Assembly: GCF_003048875.2 (NCBI RefSeq)
Contig: NZ_CP049264.1
Coordinates: forward strand, 1,550,001 to 1,614,000
DNA from: Campylobacter concisus
GTDB taxonomy: Bacteria > Campylobacterota > Campylobacteria > Campylobacterales > Campylobacteraceae
Direction: 5' to 3'
Length of the DNA: 64,000 nucleotides
The notes beneath the pieces were generated by a model. The model was not told the DNA's origin, searched no databases, and saw only the letters and a list, made by a program, of their open reading frames with translations. Each line of letters begins with the position of its first letter. The stretch's first letter is position 1. A program made the position numbers and the translations under genes. Positions 50,553-60,300 of the stretch are shown piece by piece.

Positions 50553-50975
50553 ATGATGAGCAATGAAGAGATAGCGCAAAAATTTGCCGAGCAAAACTGC
50601 GCGCAGATGATATTAGCACGCTACGCACAGCACCTAGGTGCAAACGAGGCGCAGCTTATGAAGCTTAGCTTTGGGCTCTTAGGCGGCATGCAGGAGGGCT
50701 CGGTATGTGGCGCATATCTAGCGGCAGTGCTAGTTTTGGGGCTTGCTTACGGCGATGATAAAGAAAAATACAATGCAAATTTGGCGCGCTTTAAAGAGAT
50801 ATATTTTAAAACGCAAAAATCTAGCATATGCAAAGAGGTCTTGGGGCATGATCTAAGCAAGCCGGATGAACTTGAAGCGATAATGCAAAAAGGGCTCTTT
50901 GCGAAAATTTGCCCCTGCGCTATAAGCGATAGCATGAGGGCTTTGGATCAAATTTTAGAGTTTAAGGAGAATTAA
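50553..50975 (+). CDS. C_GCAxxG_C_C family redox-like protein
   Basis: 140 residues, helical, with the spaced cysteines of the family: NCAQ near residue 16, SVCGAY in the middle, and KSSICKE and KICPCA toward the end. The small motif S-V-C-G-A-Y replaces the usual G-C-A-x-x-G. Members of this group occur in redox and metalloid operons. It is placed between arsS and the transporter, whose ATG overlaps its last base. Confidence 0.72.
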   Translation: MMSNEEIAQKFAEQNCAQMILARYAQHLGANEAQLMKLSFGLLGGMQEGSVCGAYLAAVLVLGLAYGDDKEKYNANLARFKEIYFKTQKSSICKEVLGHDLSKPDELEAIMQKGLFAKICPCAISDSMRALDQILEFKEN

Positions 50976-52363
50976 TGCAAGAGTATCAGTCGCTCTTTTT
51001 TTGGGGCTTTTTGATCGTTTACGGCGTGATAATGTACGCTTTTTCACCAAAGGCACGCAGTATCGGCTCGTTTTTTAAAGGGGAGGACGAAGGCGGCGTA
51101 AAGGTGTCGCCATTTTTGCTAACGACTAGCATTTTTATCAGCTGGATATTTGCAAAATCAGTCACAAACGCCGCAAATTTAGGCGCTAGCTACGGTATCG
51201 TCGGAGGCGTAGCCTACGCAACATACTGGCTTTGTATACCAATAGCCGGCATCGTCATCTACCGCTTAAGGCGCAAATTTGGCGCAACCGGACTCGTGCA
51301 GTTTTTAACTAGCAACTACGGCGCGGCGGCGAGCATCGCATTTTGCGTGGCGATCTTGGTTAGGCTTTTTAACGAAGTTTGGAGCAACACAGCAGTCGTG
51401 GGCGGCTACTACGGAGATAGCGGCAGCATGCCTTTTATCGTCGCAGCCTCGCTTTTTACGCTCTTTACGCTAGTTTATTCGGTTCGCGGCGGACTTAGGG
51501 GCTCTATCGTGACAGACGTCATCCAGGCTTTAGTTTTTATCATCGCCACGCTTTGGGTCATCGTGACTATCTTGCCAAAGCACGGCGTGGGCGAGCTAGT
51601 TAGCACCGGCAGCTGGAGCTTAGGTGGCGGCGTGGATCTGCTTTTAGTCGCTGTTTTACAGCTAGTTAGCTACCCTTTTCACGACCCTGTTTTAACCGAT
51701 CGAGGCTTCATCTGCGAAGAAAAAACGATGCTAAAAAGCTTTGTGATCTCTGGTATTTTAGGCTTTGTAGCCATCGTCATTTTTAGCTTTATCGGCATTT
51801 ACGGCTCGCTTGAGGGCATAGCCGCAAAGGGCAACATCCCAGCCGAGCTAGCTAAAACCATGGGGATTGGCTCAACTATCCTGATGACAGCCGTCATGAT
51901 AGCGGCTGCTGGATCGACGCTGGACTCGACCTTTGCAAGCCTTTCAAAGCTAGTTGGCTACGATATCCCAGCGATGCTAAACAAAGACGTCGCTAAAATT
52001 TCCATAAAAATCGGCATCATCTCGATGATACTTTTTGCCATTTTTGGAAATTTACCGATGATTGTGGGCACCGATATCTTAAAGGCTACGACGATTAGCG
52101 GCACGATGGTGATCGGCCTAGCGCCGGTATTTTTGTTGCATGGATTTGTGAGCCCAACAAAGCTTGGCTTTCATCTTAGCTTTTGGCTGGGGATATTTTT
52201 GGGTGTCGCATTTGCATTTGACGCGAAAATTTTCCCTGAGTTTTTAGCGATCGGCAGCGGCAAATACGCAATGCTCTTGGGCATAAATTTATATGGACTC
52301 ATCGCTTGCACGCTTGCCTATGCGCTGCCTGGGCTACTTTGCGGCTGCAAAGATAAAAGATGA
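50975..52363 (+). CDS. Sodium:solute symporter family transporter
   Basis: 462 residues with about 12-13 membrane helices. The SSS pattern is seen in FILLTTSIFISWIFAKSV-like and GLRGSIVTDVIQALVFI segments and in AAAGSTLDSTFASLSKL, which fits the sodium-site helix of the LeuT-fold family. It would import or export the operon's substrate with sodium. Which substrate is unknown. It overlaps the next gene by four bases. Confidence 0.78.
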   Translation: MQEYQSLFFWGFLIVYGVIMYAFSPKARSIGSFFKGEDEGGVKVSPFLLTTSIFISWIFAKSVTNAANLGASYGIVGGVAYATYWLCIPIAGIVIYRLRRKFGATGLVQFLTSNYGAAASIAFCVAILVRLFNEVWSNTAVVGGYYGDSGSMPFIVAASLFTLFTLVYSVRGGLRGSIVTDVIQALVFIIATLWVIVTILPKHGVGELVSTGSWSLGGGVDLLLVAVLQLVSYPFHDPVLTDRGFICEEKTMLKSFVISGILGFVAIVIFSFIGIYGSLEGIAAKGNIPAELAKTMGIGSTILMTAVMIAAAGSTLDSTFASLSKLVGYDIPAMLNKDVAKISIKIGIISMILFAIFGNLPMIVGTDILKATTISGTMVIGLAPVFLLHGFVSPTKLGFHLSFWLGIFLGVAFAFDAKIFPEFLAIGSGKYAMLLGINLYGLIACTLAYALPGLLCGCKDKR

Positions 52364-53280
52364 GCTCTTGCCCGCTTAGCTACGCGCTCAATTTCCCTCC
52401 GGGGCCAAAATTTCAAAGCCGCTGCCTATATGTCGTAGGCGGACTTTACGGCAACGTCTTTGCGCTCAATGAAATTTTAGCTATGGCGGACGCCGAGGGT
52501 GCGGATGTCGTTTTTAACGGCGACATCCACTGGTTTGACGCGGAGACAAAGAGCTTTTGCCAGATAGAGCGTGAGATAGAAAAACGCGCTCTAACGGCGA
52601 TAAATGGCAATGTAGAGTTCGAGCAAGCAAGCGGACAAAACGGATGCGGCTGCTTCTATCCCTCATGCACCGACGCTGGCACCATAAATCGCTCAAATTT
52701 GATCCATGCACGCCTAAGCCGCCTTATAAAAGAGGGGTGCGAGCAGTTTATAGAAATTTTTAAAAAGCGTGCCAAATGCGAGCTAGTAAGCGTCGGCGGC
52801 GCAAATATCGCTATCACGCACGGAGATGAGAAATTTCTAGCTGGCTGGGGCTGCTCTCGTGAAAATTTGGCTCAAAAAGTCAGGCAAGATGAGTTAAATT
52901 TATGGTTTAAAGAGCGTAAATTTGACGTGCTAGCCTGCACGCACACATGCGCCCCTGCCGCCATAGCGCTAGAAAATGGCGTAGTGATAAATAACGGCGC
53001 GGCTGGCATGCCAAATTTCGCCGGCAAGCTTTATGGGCTCATAACTCGCATCGCGCTTAAGCCTAGCAAAGAGGCGATATACCGCGCTAGGCTGGGCGAA
53101 ATTTACATCGAGGCACTTCCTGTGCGATATGACACGGCGAAATTTTTAGAGTGGTTTGATCAAATTTGGGAGGCTCAAAGTCCAGCCGAGGTCTCATACA
53201 GAGACCGCATAGCAAATGGTAGCGAGGGCGAGATAAAAGAGGCGATGCTTGGCGGATTTTGGCAAATTTACGCAAAATAA
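52360..53280 (+). CDS. Calcineurin-like metallophosphoesterase, modified first motif
   Basis: 306 residues. The fold is suggested by VVGGLYGNVFALNEIL (usually D-x-H-G-N), VVFNGDIHWFD, TAINGNVEFE, IAITHGDE and LACTHTCAP. Most metal ligands of the family are present, but the first D-x-H is replaced by G-L-Y, so activity may differ. Three adjacent cysteines (NGCGCFYPSC) are an unusual insert near residue 90. It lies at the end of the operon before the rhodanese. Confidence 0.68.
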   Translation: MSSCPLSYALNFPPGPKFQSRCLYVVGGLYGNVFALNEILAMADAEGADVVFNGDIHWFDAETKSFCQIEREIEKRALTAINGNVEFEQASGQNGCGCFYPSCTDAGTINRSNLIHARLSRLIKEGCEQFIEIFKKRAKCELVSVGGANIAITHGDEKFLAGWGCSRENLAQKVRQDELNLWFKERKFDVLACTHTCAPAAIALENGVVINNGAAGMPNFAGKLYGLITRIALKPSKEAIYRARLGEIYIEALPVRYDTAKFLEWFDQIWEAQSPAEVSYRDRIANGSEGEIKEAMLGGFWQIYAK

Positions 53281-53314
53281 ATAGTGAAATTTTATCAAAA
53301 CAAAAGGAGACGAA

Positions 53315-54022
53315 ATGTTCGTCAAAAGTAAAATAGTTAAAGGTATAGTCGTGCTTTTTGCACTTGGTTTTCTCACAGCTTGCAGCGATACAAAAGCGCC
53401 AGCAGACGCTAAATTTAAGGGCGCTGACCTAGCTGCGATACAAGCTGATAACAAGAAAAAAGAGGACTATCTGGTCATCGACGTGAGAAAAGTGGAGGAG
53501 TATAACGCTGGCCACCTAAAACACGCTATAAACATCCCACTTGAAGAGATCGAGGCTAGACTAGATGAGATTAACGGCTACAAAGATAAAAACGTCGTGC
53601 TTTACTGCAACAGCGGCAACCGCAGCGGCAAGGCACTAGATATACTAAAAGCAAAGGGCTTTAACAAGCTTAGCAACGCTGAGGGCGTGAAAGAATTTAG
53701 CTACGATCTAGTTAAATTTGGCAGCATAAACGCAGAGGAATTTAAGAAGATCGCAAACGATCCAAACGTTCTAATCATCGATGTTAGAGAGAAAAAAGAC
53801 TATGACGCTGGACATATGAAAGGCGCTATTAGCATACCTGATGGCGAGCCAGTGGATAACTACAAAGACGTGCTTGAAGCAAACAAAGACAAAACTATCG
53901 TCACACACTGCTACAGCGGCAACCGCAGCGCTAAACTAGCTCAAACGCTAAGCGACAAAGGCTACAAAGTCTTAAATCTACTCGACGGCACAAAAGAACA
54001 CAGCTACGAGCTAGTAAAATAA
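53315..54022 (+). CDS. Periplasmic double-rhodanese lipoprotein
   Basis: 235 residues. It has a lipoprotein signal (FLTAC, Cys near residue 23) and two tandem rhodanese domains with active-site loops YCNSGNRSGK and HCYSGNRSAK. Each loop has the catalytic Cys, so both should accept sulfur. YnjE-like sulfurtransferases follow the ydj genes in E. coli, which supports a link with the YdjY/TVP38 set. It is last in the operon; a terminator follows ten bases after the stop. Confidence 0.85.
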   Translation: MFVKSKIVKGIVVLFALGFLTACSDTKAPADAKFKGADLAAIQADNKKKEDYLVIDVRKVEEYNAGHLKHAINIPLEEIEARLDEINGYKDKNVVLYCNSGNRSGKALDILKAKGFNKLSNAEGVKEFSYDLVKFGSINAEEFKKIANDPNVLIIDVREKKDYDAGHMKGAISIPDGEPVDNYKDVLEANKDKTIVTHCYSGNRSAKLAQTLSDKGYKVLNLLDGTKEHSYELVK

Positions 54023-54031
54023 CATTTATAT

Positions 54032-54066
54032 GAGCTTTTGGGGCAACCTGAAAGCTCAAAGTTTTT
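54032..54066 (+). terminator. Rho-independent terminator of the 44121-54022 operon
   Basis: GAGCTTT / AAAGCTC, a seven-base-pair stem with a 12-base loop, followed by a T-run (gttttt). It directly follows the rhodanese stop. Confidence 0.75.
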
Positions 54067-54229
54067 AATAATACAAATTTAATATACCTACTTTCACCCT
54101 ATATCCTTTCACTATTCTTAATTTATTCTTTTTCTAATTATGATTTTTTTCACAAAAATTTGCATTTCTAGCGCAGATTTTTTCCAAAATTGGTGTAATT
54201 ACTATAAATATCTTTTCAAAAGGAAGAAA

Positions 54230-54310
54230 ATGAAAAAAATTTCATTTATAGCAACTAGCACCGCTAGCAGGGAAGAAAGTTTGTGTAGTGAGGTGATTTG
54301 CCATGGCTAA
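54230..54310 (+). pseudogene. Truncated gene start at the left edge of the second element
   Basis: ATG 54230 has a strong ribosome site (aaaggaag) and a promoter-like A+T-rich region upstream. The frame begins MKKISFIATSTAS like an export signal, then turns into charged, unrelated residues and stops at 54310 inside the relaxase start. It looks like the first dozen codons of a chromosomal gene cut by an insertion at about 54266, with the rest beyond the right window edge. It could instead be a short genuine leader peptide. Confidence 0.35.
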
Positions 54311-55718
54311 TGCATATACAATAAACGATCACAGCCTAGTCATAAATGTGAGGTCAGGTTTTTTAACATATGGTAGAGCCATAGGCAGGTTTGCACATGC
54401 GTGCCGTGAGAAAAATCAAACTGAGCATATAAAGTATCTTAACAAGAATCCAACCACTATTAATCGCTACAAGCTCCTAAGTGAATTTAATGGCAATGGC
54501 AATATGAGAGATGCTAACAGCAAAGATGATGAACTACATAATATGGCCTTTGTAAAGAAATTACTTAAAGGCTTTCAGGATAGCTTTAAAGAAGACTATA
54601 CTGCGCAGTCCTATACGCAAAAGCGAAATGGCAAAGATACTGTTATAAAAAAGTCTTGGCGCAAAGATATGCGTAGCTTTTGTGAGATTATCATCACGTT
54701 TGGTACAGACAGAGAGAAGGAGCCAAAAGAAGGGCTAAACGAAGAAGAGTCGAAATTTATAAATGAAAACATACAGATGGATAGAGTTATGAGATTTATA
54801 AATGCATACTGCGCAAAGTATGGCGCAAAGTGTCTGCTTGTGGCTGAGCATAATGACGAAAAGACCAAGCACTTTCATATCTTTTTTACAAACTACAACT
54901 TTGAGAAGCATGCAAATTTGAGATTTAGCGGCAGGTCAAAAACAGCAAAATTTGGCCAAGAGCTACAAGATATGGGTGCAGAGGCATTTGAAGGTCAGGT
55001 ACTTCGTGGTAAGTCAAGTAAAAATAGACACAAGAATTTAACCCAAATGCACCAAATAGCAAGTGAATATAAGAGTGAGCAAGAGTTAAAAGAGAAAATT
55101 CAAAAGCTTATAGAAGCGGAAGCAAATAAGTATATGCAAAAGAAAGAGCCTTTGTTGGGCGACGAGTACTTTAGGTTAGAGCCAAATGAAAAAAGAGCTT
55201 TAATAGTAGGTCTTAGAAATTCTGTTTTTGAACAAATGCAAGAAAGCATAACCATCACATCTGATGAGCAGCTAAAAGAAAAGGTAGAGCTTCTTGCTGG
55301 GCAAGTAACAGAACAAAACAAGATCATAGAGGAAGATAGAGAGAAAAGCATAGAAGTCTTAAAAGAAAAAGAACAGCTAGAAAAAGAGCTAGATGATTTA
55401 AAAGAGACCAAAGCTGAGCAAGACAAAGAGATAATGCTTCTTAAAAATAGAGTAAAAGCACATACTAATCAGCAAACAAAGATAGATGAACAAAATGCAT
55501 TGTTAAAGAGCAAGGATAGAGAAAATCAATCTCTAACACGTAAAACCGAAAGTTTACAAAGTGAAAATCTCAAACTAAGAGACTTTAATGACAAAAGCTT
55601 AGGTCTTTTGCTAGAAATAGCAAATATCAACCCTGAGCTAAGAGATATGATAGCAAATGAAATTCCAGGGCTAAGGGGTAAATTTACAAAAGATGATGCT
55701 TTGATGGAGATGGGGTAG
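54303..55718 (+). CDS. Mobilisation protein/relaxase with coiled-coil C-terminus
   Basis: 471 residues. The N-terminal 230 form a Pre/Mob-like relaxase domain, with the metal-binding pair in TKHFHIFF near residue 197 and a D-R-V-M-R-F helix before it. From about 290 on the protein is a long coiled coil rich in E, K and Q (with KEKEQLEKELDDLKETKAEQ). The ribosome site (gaggtg) fits the ATG at 54303. It is unrelated to the 816-residue relaxase at 19044. No MobC partner is next to it. Confidence 0.65.
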   Translation: MANAYTINDHSLVINVRSGFLTYGRAIGRFAHACREKNQTEHIKYLNKNPTTINRYKLLSEFNGNGNMRDANSKDDELHNMAFVKKLLKGFQDSFKEDYTAQSYTQKRNGKDTVIKKSWRKDMRSFCEIIITFGTDREKEPKEGLNEEESKFINENIQMDRVMRFINAYCAKYGAKCLLVAEHNDEKTKHFHIFFTNYNFEKHANLRFSGRSKTAKFGQELQDMGAEAFEGQVLRGKSSKNRHKNLTQMHQIASEYKSEQELKEKIQKLIEAEANKYMQKKEPLLGDEYFRLEPNEKRALIVGLRNSVFEQMQESITITSDEQLKEKVELLAGQVTEQNKIIEEDREKSIEVLKEKEQLEKELDDLKETKAEQDKEIMLLKNRVKAHTNQQTKIDEQNALLKSKDRENQSLTRKTESLQSENLKLRDFNDKSLGLLLEIANINPELRDMIANEIPGLRGKFTKDDALMEMG

Positions 55719-56398
55719 CAAGCATCCTTTAAATTTTACAATGCGTAATCTATAAATTTAAGCCACCAAAGTAAGCTAGTCGTGTAAATTTTACTAAGTA
55801 AATTTACACTGGCTTGCCTACAAACTTGCGGTATATCCTACGCAACACTCCTATATCTCATATAGACATACTCGTAAATTTTCTCTCTGCACGCCGAGAT
55901 ACTCATATCATCATAGCACTCAGGTAACTCTCCCTAGTGAGTAGCGCAAAAAGATAAGACCAAGTACCGGCATGCAGTATTGATATGATGTGAGGTTTGA
56001 GCCTGAGCGTAAAAGATCCGCCGACTCCCAAAGGTCGCTCTCTAGCATTTGTAAATTTAGCCATTTATATTTTGTTTATTTTTAGCATTTTATGGATAGG
56101 GATTGTTGTTTTAGGAGAAAGAGATTTTATGAGTAAAATTTTGAGAGAGGTTTTTGCATATCTTAAAGTAGTATTTATCTTAAATAAAACTTAGACATTT
56201 TATCGACAAAGGTCATCTTGAATGGATAAAGTTTTGTTTAGGTTGTATCTTTCTAAATAAAAATTTTGCCCGTCTGGCTAAGACCTTACAGCAAGCTCGG
56301 TCCGAGCTTGCTAAGTAAGTTTATCAACATACTAAAAATGTTGATAAATATGCTAGAAACTGGCATTAAATTTTCTTGAATTATAACAAATAAATTCA
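55719..56398. other. Intergenic region with one possible small membrane ORF
   Basis: 680 bases. A 65-codon frame at 55997-56194 (TTG start, weak ribosome site) would encode one membrane helix (FVNLAIYILFIFSILWIGIV). It may be a small membrane protein but has no support beyond the helix. gaccttacagcaagctcggtccgagcttgctaag-type inverted repeats (AGCAAGCTCGG/CCGAGCTTGCT, about 56290-56315) form a strong 11-bp hairpin without a T-run. Nothing else recognised. Confidence 0.4.
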
Positions 56399-56550
56399 TA
56401 ATGTAACATACTGCATGTGATGTAATGTGCAGTACATGATGCAACATTCAGTATGTGATGTAACATACAGTACATGATGTAATGTATAGTACATGATGTA
56501 ACATGCAGTAGGTGACGTAACGTATAGTATGTGATGTTATGTATATTTTC
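56399..56550. repeat. Tandem array of about eight 19-bp repeats (iteron-like)
   Basis: Units of exactly 19 bases start at 56399, 56418, 56437, 56456, 56475, 56494, 56513 and 56532 (the last degenerate). The consensus is TGATGTAACATACAGTACA with AACAT/AATGT and GTACA/GTATG variants. The constant 19-base phase puts each unit on nearly the same helical face. Iterons at plasmid origins or partition sites have this form. Confidence 0.85.
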
Positions 56551-56619
56551 GCAGATGAGAGAGTATTAGGATGGGTGGATATTTCTCTAGAAAGATATTA
56601 TTGAAAAAGAGTTGTATGT

Positions 56620-56922
56620 CTAAAAAGCACTTGGTGTATATCTAATAGTGATGATTATAACAGCCTTATCTTTTTCATTGATCCTATAAATCACTGTGTA
56701 GTTTTTAACAAATAGCTGTCTATAGCCCATATTAGCATATCTGCCAACTTTTCTAATAGCACCACGATTTGGCATCTCATCTAGACTAAGGATAGTGTTT
56801 TTGATAGCCTCTAGCGTAGAGTTTGCAGCACCTGACGAGAGCAAAGATAGTGCAATATATTTATAAATCGCTTCAAGCTCTTCATAAGCTTGTGGTGAGA
56901 TAAGGACTTTATACTTGCTCAA
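56620..56922 (-). CDS. RelE/ParE-family toxin
   Basis: 100 residues with the family pattern KVLISPQAYEELEAIYKYIA, an R-G-A-I-R-K-V region and C-terminal RQLFVKNYTVIYRI..IRYT. RelE proteins cut mRNA in the ribosome and ParE proteins block gyrase; the sequence looks slightly more ParE-like but I cannot decide. It overlaps the antitoxin gene by 14 bases in antitoxin-first order. Confidence 0.82.
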   Translation of the reverse strand: MSKYKVLISPQAYEELEAIYKYIALSLLSSGAANSTLEAIKNTILSLDEMPNRGAIRKVGRYANMGYRQLFVKNYTVIYRINEKDKAVIIITIRYTPSAF

Positions 56923-57178
56923 GATACTTATCTTTTAAACTAGCAAAAACATCTTTTGCTTCTAGCATCTTTGTATCTGCTGTTATCTTAGCTTCAGATG
57001 ATGCGATGGCGCTATCTATATCGGCTGTGGCTACTAGCTTATCATATGTTTTTATACTCATCACAACCAAATCACCATAGCCATTTTTAGTGACAAACAC
57101 TGGCTCATCCTTGCTATTGCATAGCTGTGAAATTTCATTTGTGTTTCTAAGCTCTTTTATAGGTATTATTTGAGGCAT
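56909..57178 (-). CDS. Phd/YefM-family antitoxin
   Basis: 89 residues. The N-terminal dimer/DNA-binding fold is seen in IIPIKELRNTNEISQLCNSKDEPVFVTKNGYGDLVVMS, the standard Phd/YefM motif, and the C-terminal 40 residues would wrap the toxin. It should neutralise the RelE/ParE-type toxin encoded next and repress the pair. The overlap with the toxin start couples their translation. Confidence 0.85.
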   Translation of the reverse strand: MPQIIPIKELRNTNEISQLCNSKDEPVFVTKNGYGDLVVMSIKTYDKLVATADIDSAIASSEAKITADTKMLEAKDVFASLKDKYLEQV

Positions 57179-57380
57179 ATGCTATTTCCTTTTAATAATA
57201 TGACATGATTATAGCATAATTATGATATAAATTTAGATGGCTTTATCTAACTAACTTGTCAAGCTAAAAAATATAAGCCCAAGCATCAAACATTTCCTAC
57301 CTTCCTTTATTCCATAATAAATTAATAATATTATAAATACAATCACAATAAAATATCTAAAACAGTAGTGGTGGCTTAAT

Positions 57381-60300
57381 ATGCAAAACAACGAAATAAA
57401 AATAACCTACTCTTGCGAAGAGACTTTAAAAAAGATAAAAGAGTATATGACTGATGCAAAATGTGTAACTCTTTATACGTCTAATTTGAATTCACTCACA
57501 TCGTACTCTAACGGCATAGCTAATGAGATCATATCTAATCTAATATTTTCTAAGAAGAGAGATAAAAAAGATGTGTCGATCATATCTGACTTTTACATAG
57601 ATAAAGAGAGCTTTACTGATAGTAAGCTAAATAGAATAAGAGAATTTGAATATAGAGATATACCAGTAAAGATTGTCCATAAAAAGAGTGCAGTTGACAA
57701 GTTTTTTGCAAATTTAAAAGAGAAGATAAGCCCCATAAAAAGCAAAGCAAGATATGAAGCTGAACTTGAAGCTGCTCAGGATGAGCATGAGAGAAATTTG
57801 CTAAAAAGCATGGGTGAAACAAAGACAGAAGCTATAAGCTTTTATGATATGTTTGAGGTCGTAGTATCCAACTATGATGACACCAAAGATATCGTAAAAG
57901 AGTGCCTAAATACCTTAAAAAATGATCTACTAAGCGATGCTAACTCTTTGATATCTAGTGAAGGACTAGATGGAGCTAAATTTGAAAAAAGCATTGAAGA
58001 GTGTTTTAGAGAGTTAGATAAGAATTTAAGCGAGTTAAATAAAGAAAGCGGAGAGTTTTTACTAAAACAAATATTTCTTTTTATACTAAGCATAGTTGAT
58101 CTAAGTGACCCAAAGGCTGCACTTAAAAAGGCAAACGGATGCTTTTTGTTCTATGAGCTTAGTAAATTAACCTACAAGATGGTCGAGCATCAAAGTAATA
58201 GATCTCTTTATGGCGTAACCTTACCTATCCTTAGTTTTTTCACATCTAGATTTGCTTCTATTATAAATACTCTAAATATAAACTCAAGTTGCAATGTATT
58301 AGTATTTAAGCAAGATAAATCCTCTAACTCTGGCTTTTTTATAGACTTTACCCATCTAAATTTAGACTATATCTACTTTAGAGACGACAATAACCTAAAT
58401 GAGGTTAATTGCAATGCAGATGAGGGATATAGTGTGTTTGGTCATTTAGATGATCTGTCGGTATTTGATCACACTAAGGATGTTTGCTCTTATGATATAG
58501 TAAATAAAAACTTAGGCTTTGGCTCTAGTGATGATACGCTCTTTAAAAGACTAAAGGATCAAATAAAAGGACTAAATGCAAATTTAAATTTTATCTGTGC
58601 TTCAAATTTCAACTCTATAAAACTAGCCAATCTAATAGCGAACAAGTCTGACAAAAATGGCACATCTGCAAACGATGAGATGAACAGCAAAGATTTTTCA
58701 AATTTAAATAAAAACTATGTAGTTCTCTCAAACTCACCTTTTAGATCAAGTGCAGGGCTAAGAGAAGAAGTAATAAGTAAATGCCTAGATCAAGTGATAG
58801 AAGACGAGCTAAATAGACCCAACAAATCCAACCTTGTAAAACAAAAATTCACCGATATAAAGACCCTAAGTCCTATTAAGGACTACAGCCAGTACAGCAT
58901 AAACATCAATAAGGAAAACAATAGATCAACCCTTGTTTTAAATTTATCCCCATTTGCAAGGATAGATAAAAAATATATAGACAACATAGAGCAAAAGAGG
59001 GAAGAATTTAAAGAGATCGCCTATCAAGATGACACTAACTATCTTGATAATTACACCAAATACGAAGAGTTATTTAAGACAAATTTCTCTCATGTAAATG
59101 CTTATGCTAAGCAGCCAAACGATATGGAAAAGATCAAAAAAAGCGAAGAAGAGTATATGAAAAAGGTAACTCTCTCTTTTAAAGCAGTGTTTGATAAGGT
59201 AAATGAAAACGCCTTAAACAGAAGAGAGGCTGAAGCATATAACAATAGTAGTATCTCAAGCCAACTTATAGATGATATAAAAAATGGCTCATCAACCGCA
59301 GATGAATACCAATCACAAATGCAACGTATAATACAAACCCTCCCAAAACGCTACTCTTTCATAGAGGCACTATCTCTTGGCGTAGCTTACTTTATAATAA
59401 CTAAAAGCTATTCAAAAAAAATGATAAAGAAAAGCATTAAAGATGGTGATGAATATATAGTAATAGAAGATGATGAAATAAAAGCCCTACACTCAAACTC
59501 TATAATAAGAGTTTTTGATAGAGATTTAAAGTTATTTTTCTACAAAGACTCAGTAAAAAATAGCGGACTAAAAAGTGGCGAGTATCTATGTATAGAAGAA
59601 ATGTCTAAATATATGGATGGAGTAAATAACAAGGATATAGTTAGCGTTGAAGAGCTTTTAGCAGAAAATGAAGTTGGTAAAAATGCAGATATCAAAGATC
59701 CTTTGCAAAAAGATCTAATGAAACTTCTTATAGAACAAGCTGACAAGATAGATGATAACTATAAAAAAGATGAAGCTACTATAAAAGAGGCTATAGCTGC
59801 TAAGAATAAAAACACTCTAAAAGAGGCTATAAACTTAAAAGATATAGCATATAGCAATGATAGAGATATAAATAAAGAGGTAACCTCGTTATTAGTAAAA
59901 ACTACTATAGAAGAGGTATTTCCACTTTCAAAATTTGTTGGTGAAGATGGCATATCTAAGATATATGAATCCCTTGGCTCTTATATATTTAATAAAGACG
60001 CAAAGGCACTAAGAGAAACATTTCTTGATGAGCTTGGGGTATTAAATTTAGTAAAAAACCTACTTGGTGCAAGAAAGACTAAAGAGATAGATAGATATAT
60101 CTTGCTAATAACGAGTCTAAAAACTACAAGCGTAGTTTTACAACATTCAAAGCTTAATCTAATCATTCAAGCTTCAAATGCTTTTAGGCTTCATATGGCG
60201 ATGGAGTATTATAAACTAAGTATAACCTATACAGAGATCACAACATATACCTTTATGAGATATACTCATAGATTTAGCTATACAGATTTTCAAGAGATAA

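Noticed and set aside
54303-55718. Coiled-coil protein as a chromosome-partition (SMC-like) factor
   Set aside because: There is no Walker motif; the N-terminal half has relaxase histidines, so a mobilisation role is more likely.
55997-56194. 65-codon membrane ORF as a firm gene
   Set aside because: The start would be TTG with a ribosome site only a base or so away; only the hydrophobic helix supports it, so it is mentioned only in the intergenic entry.
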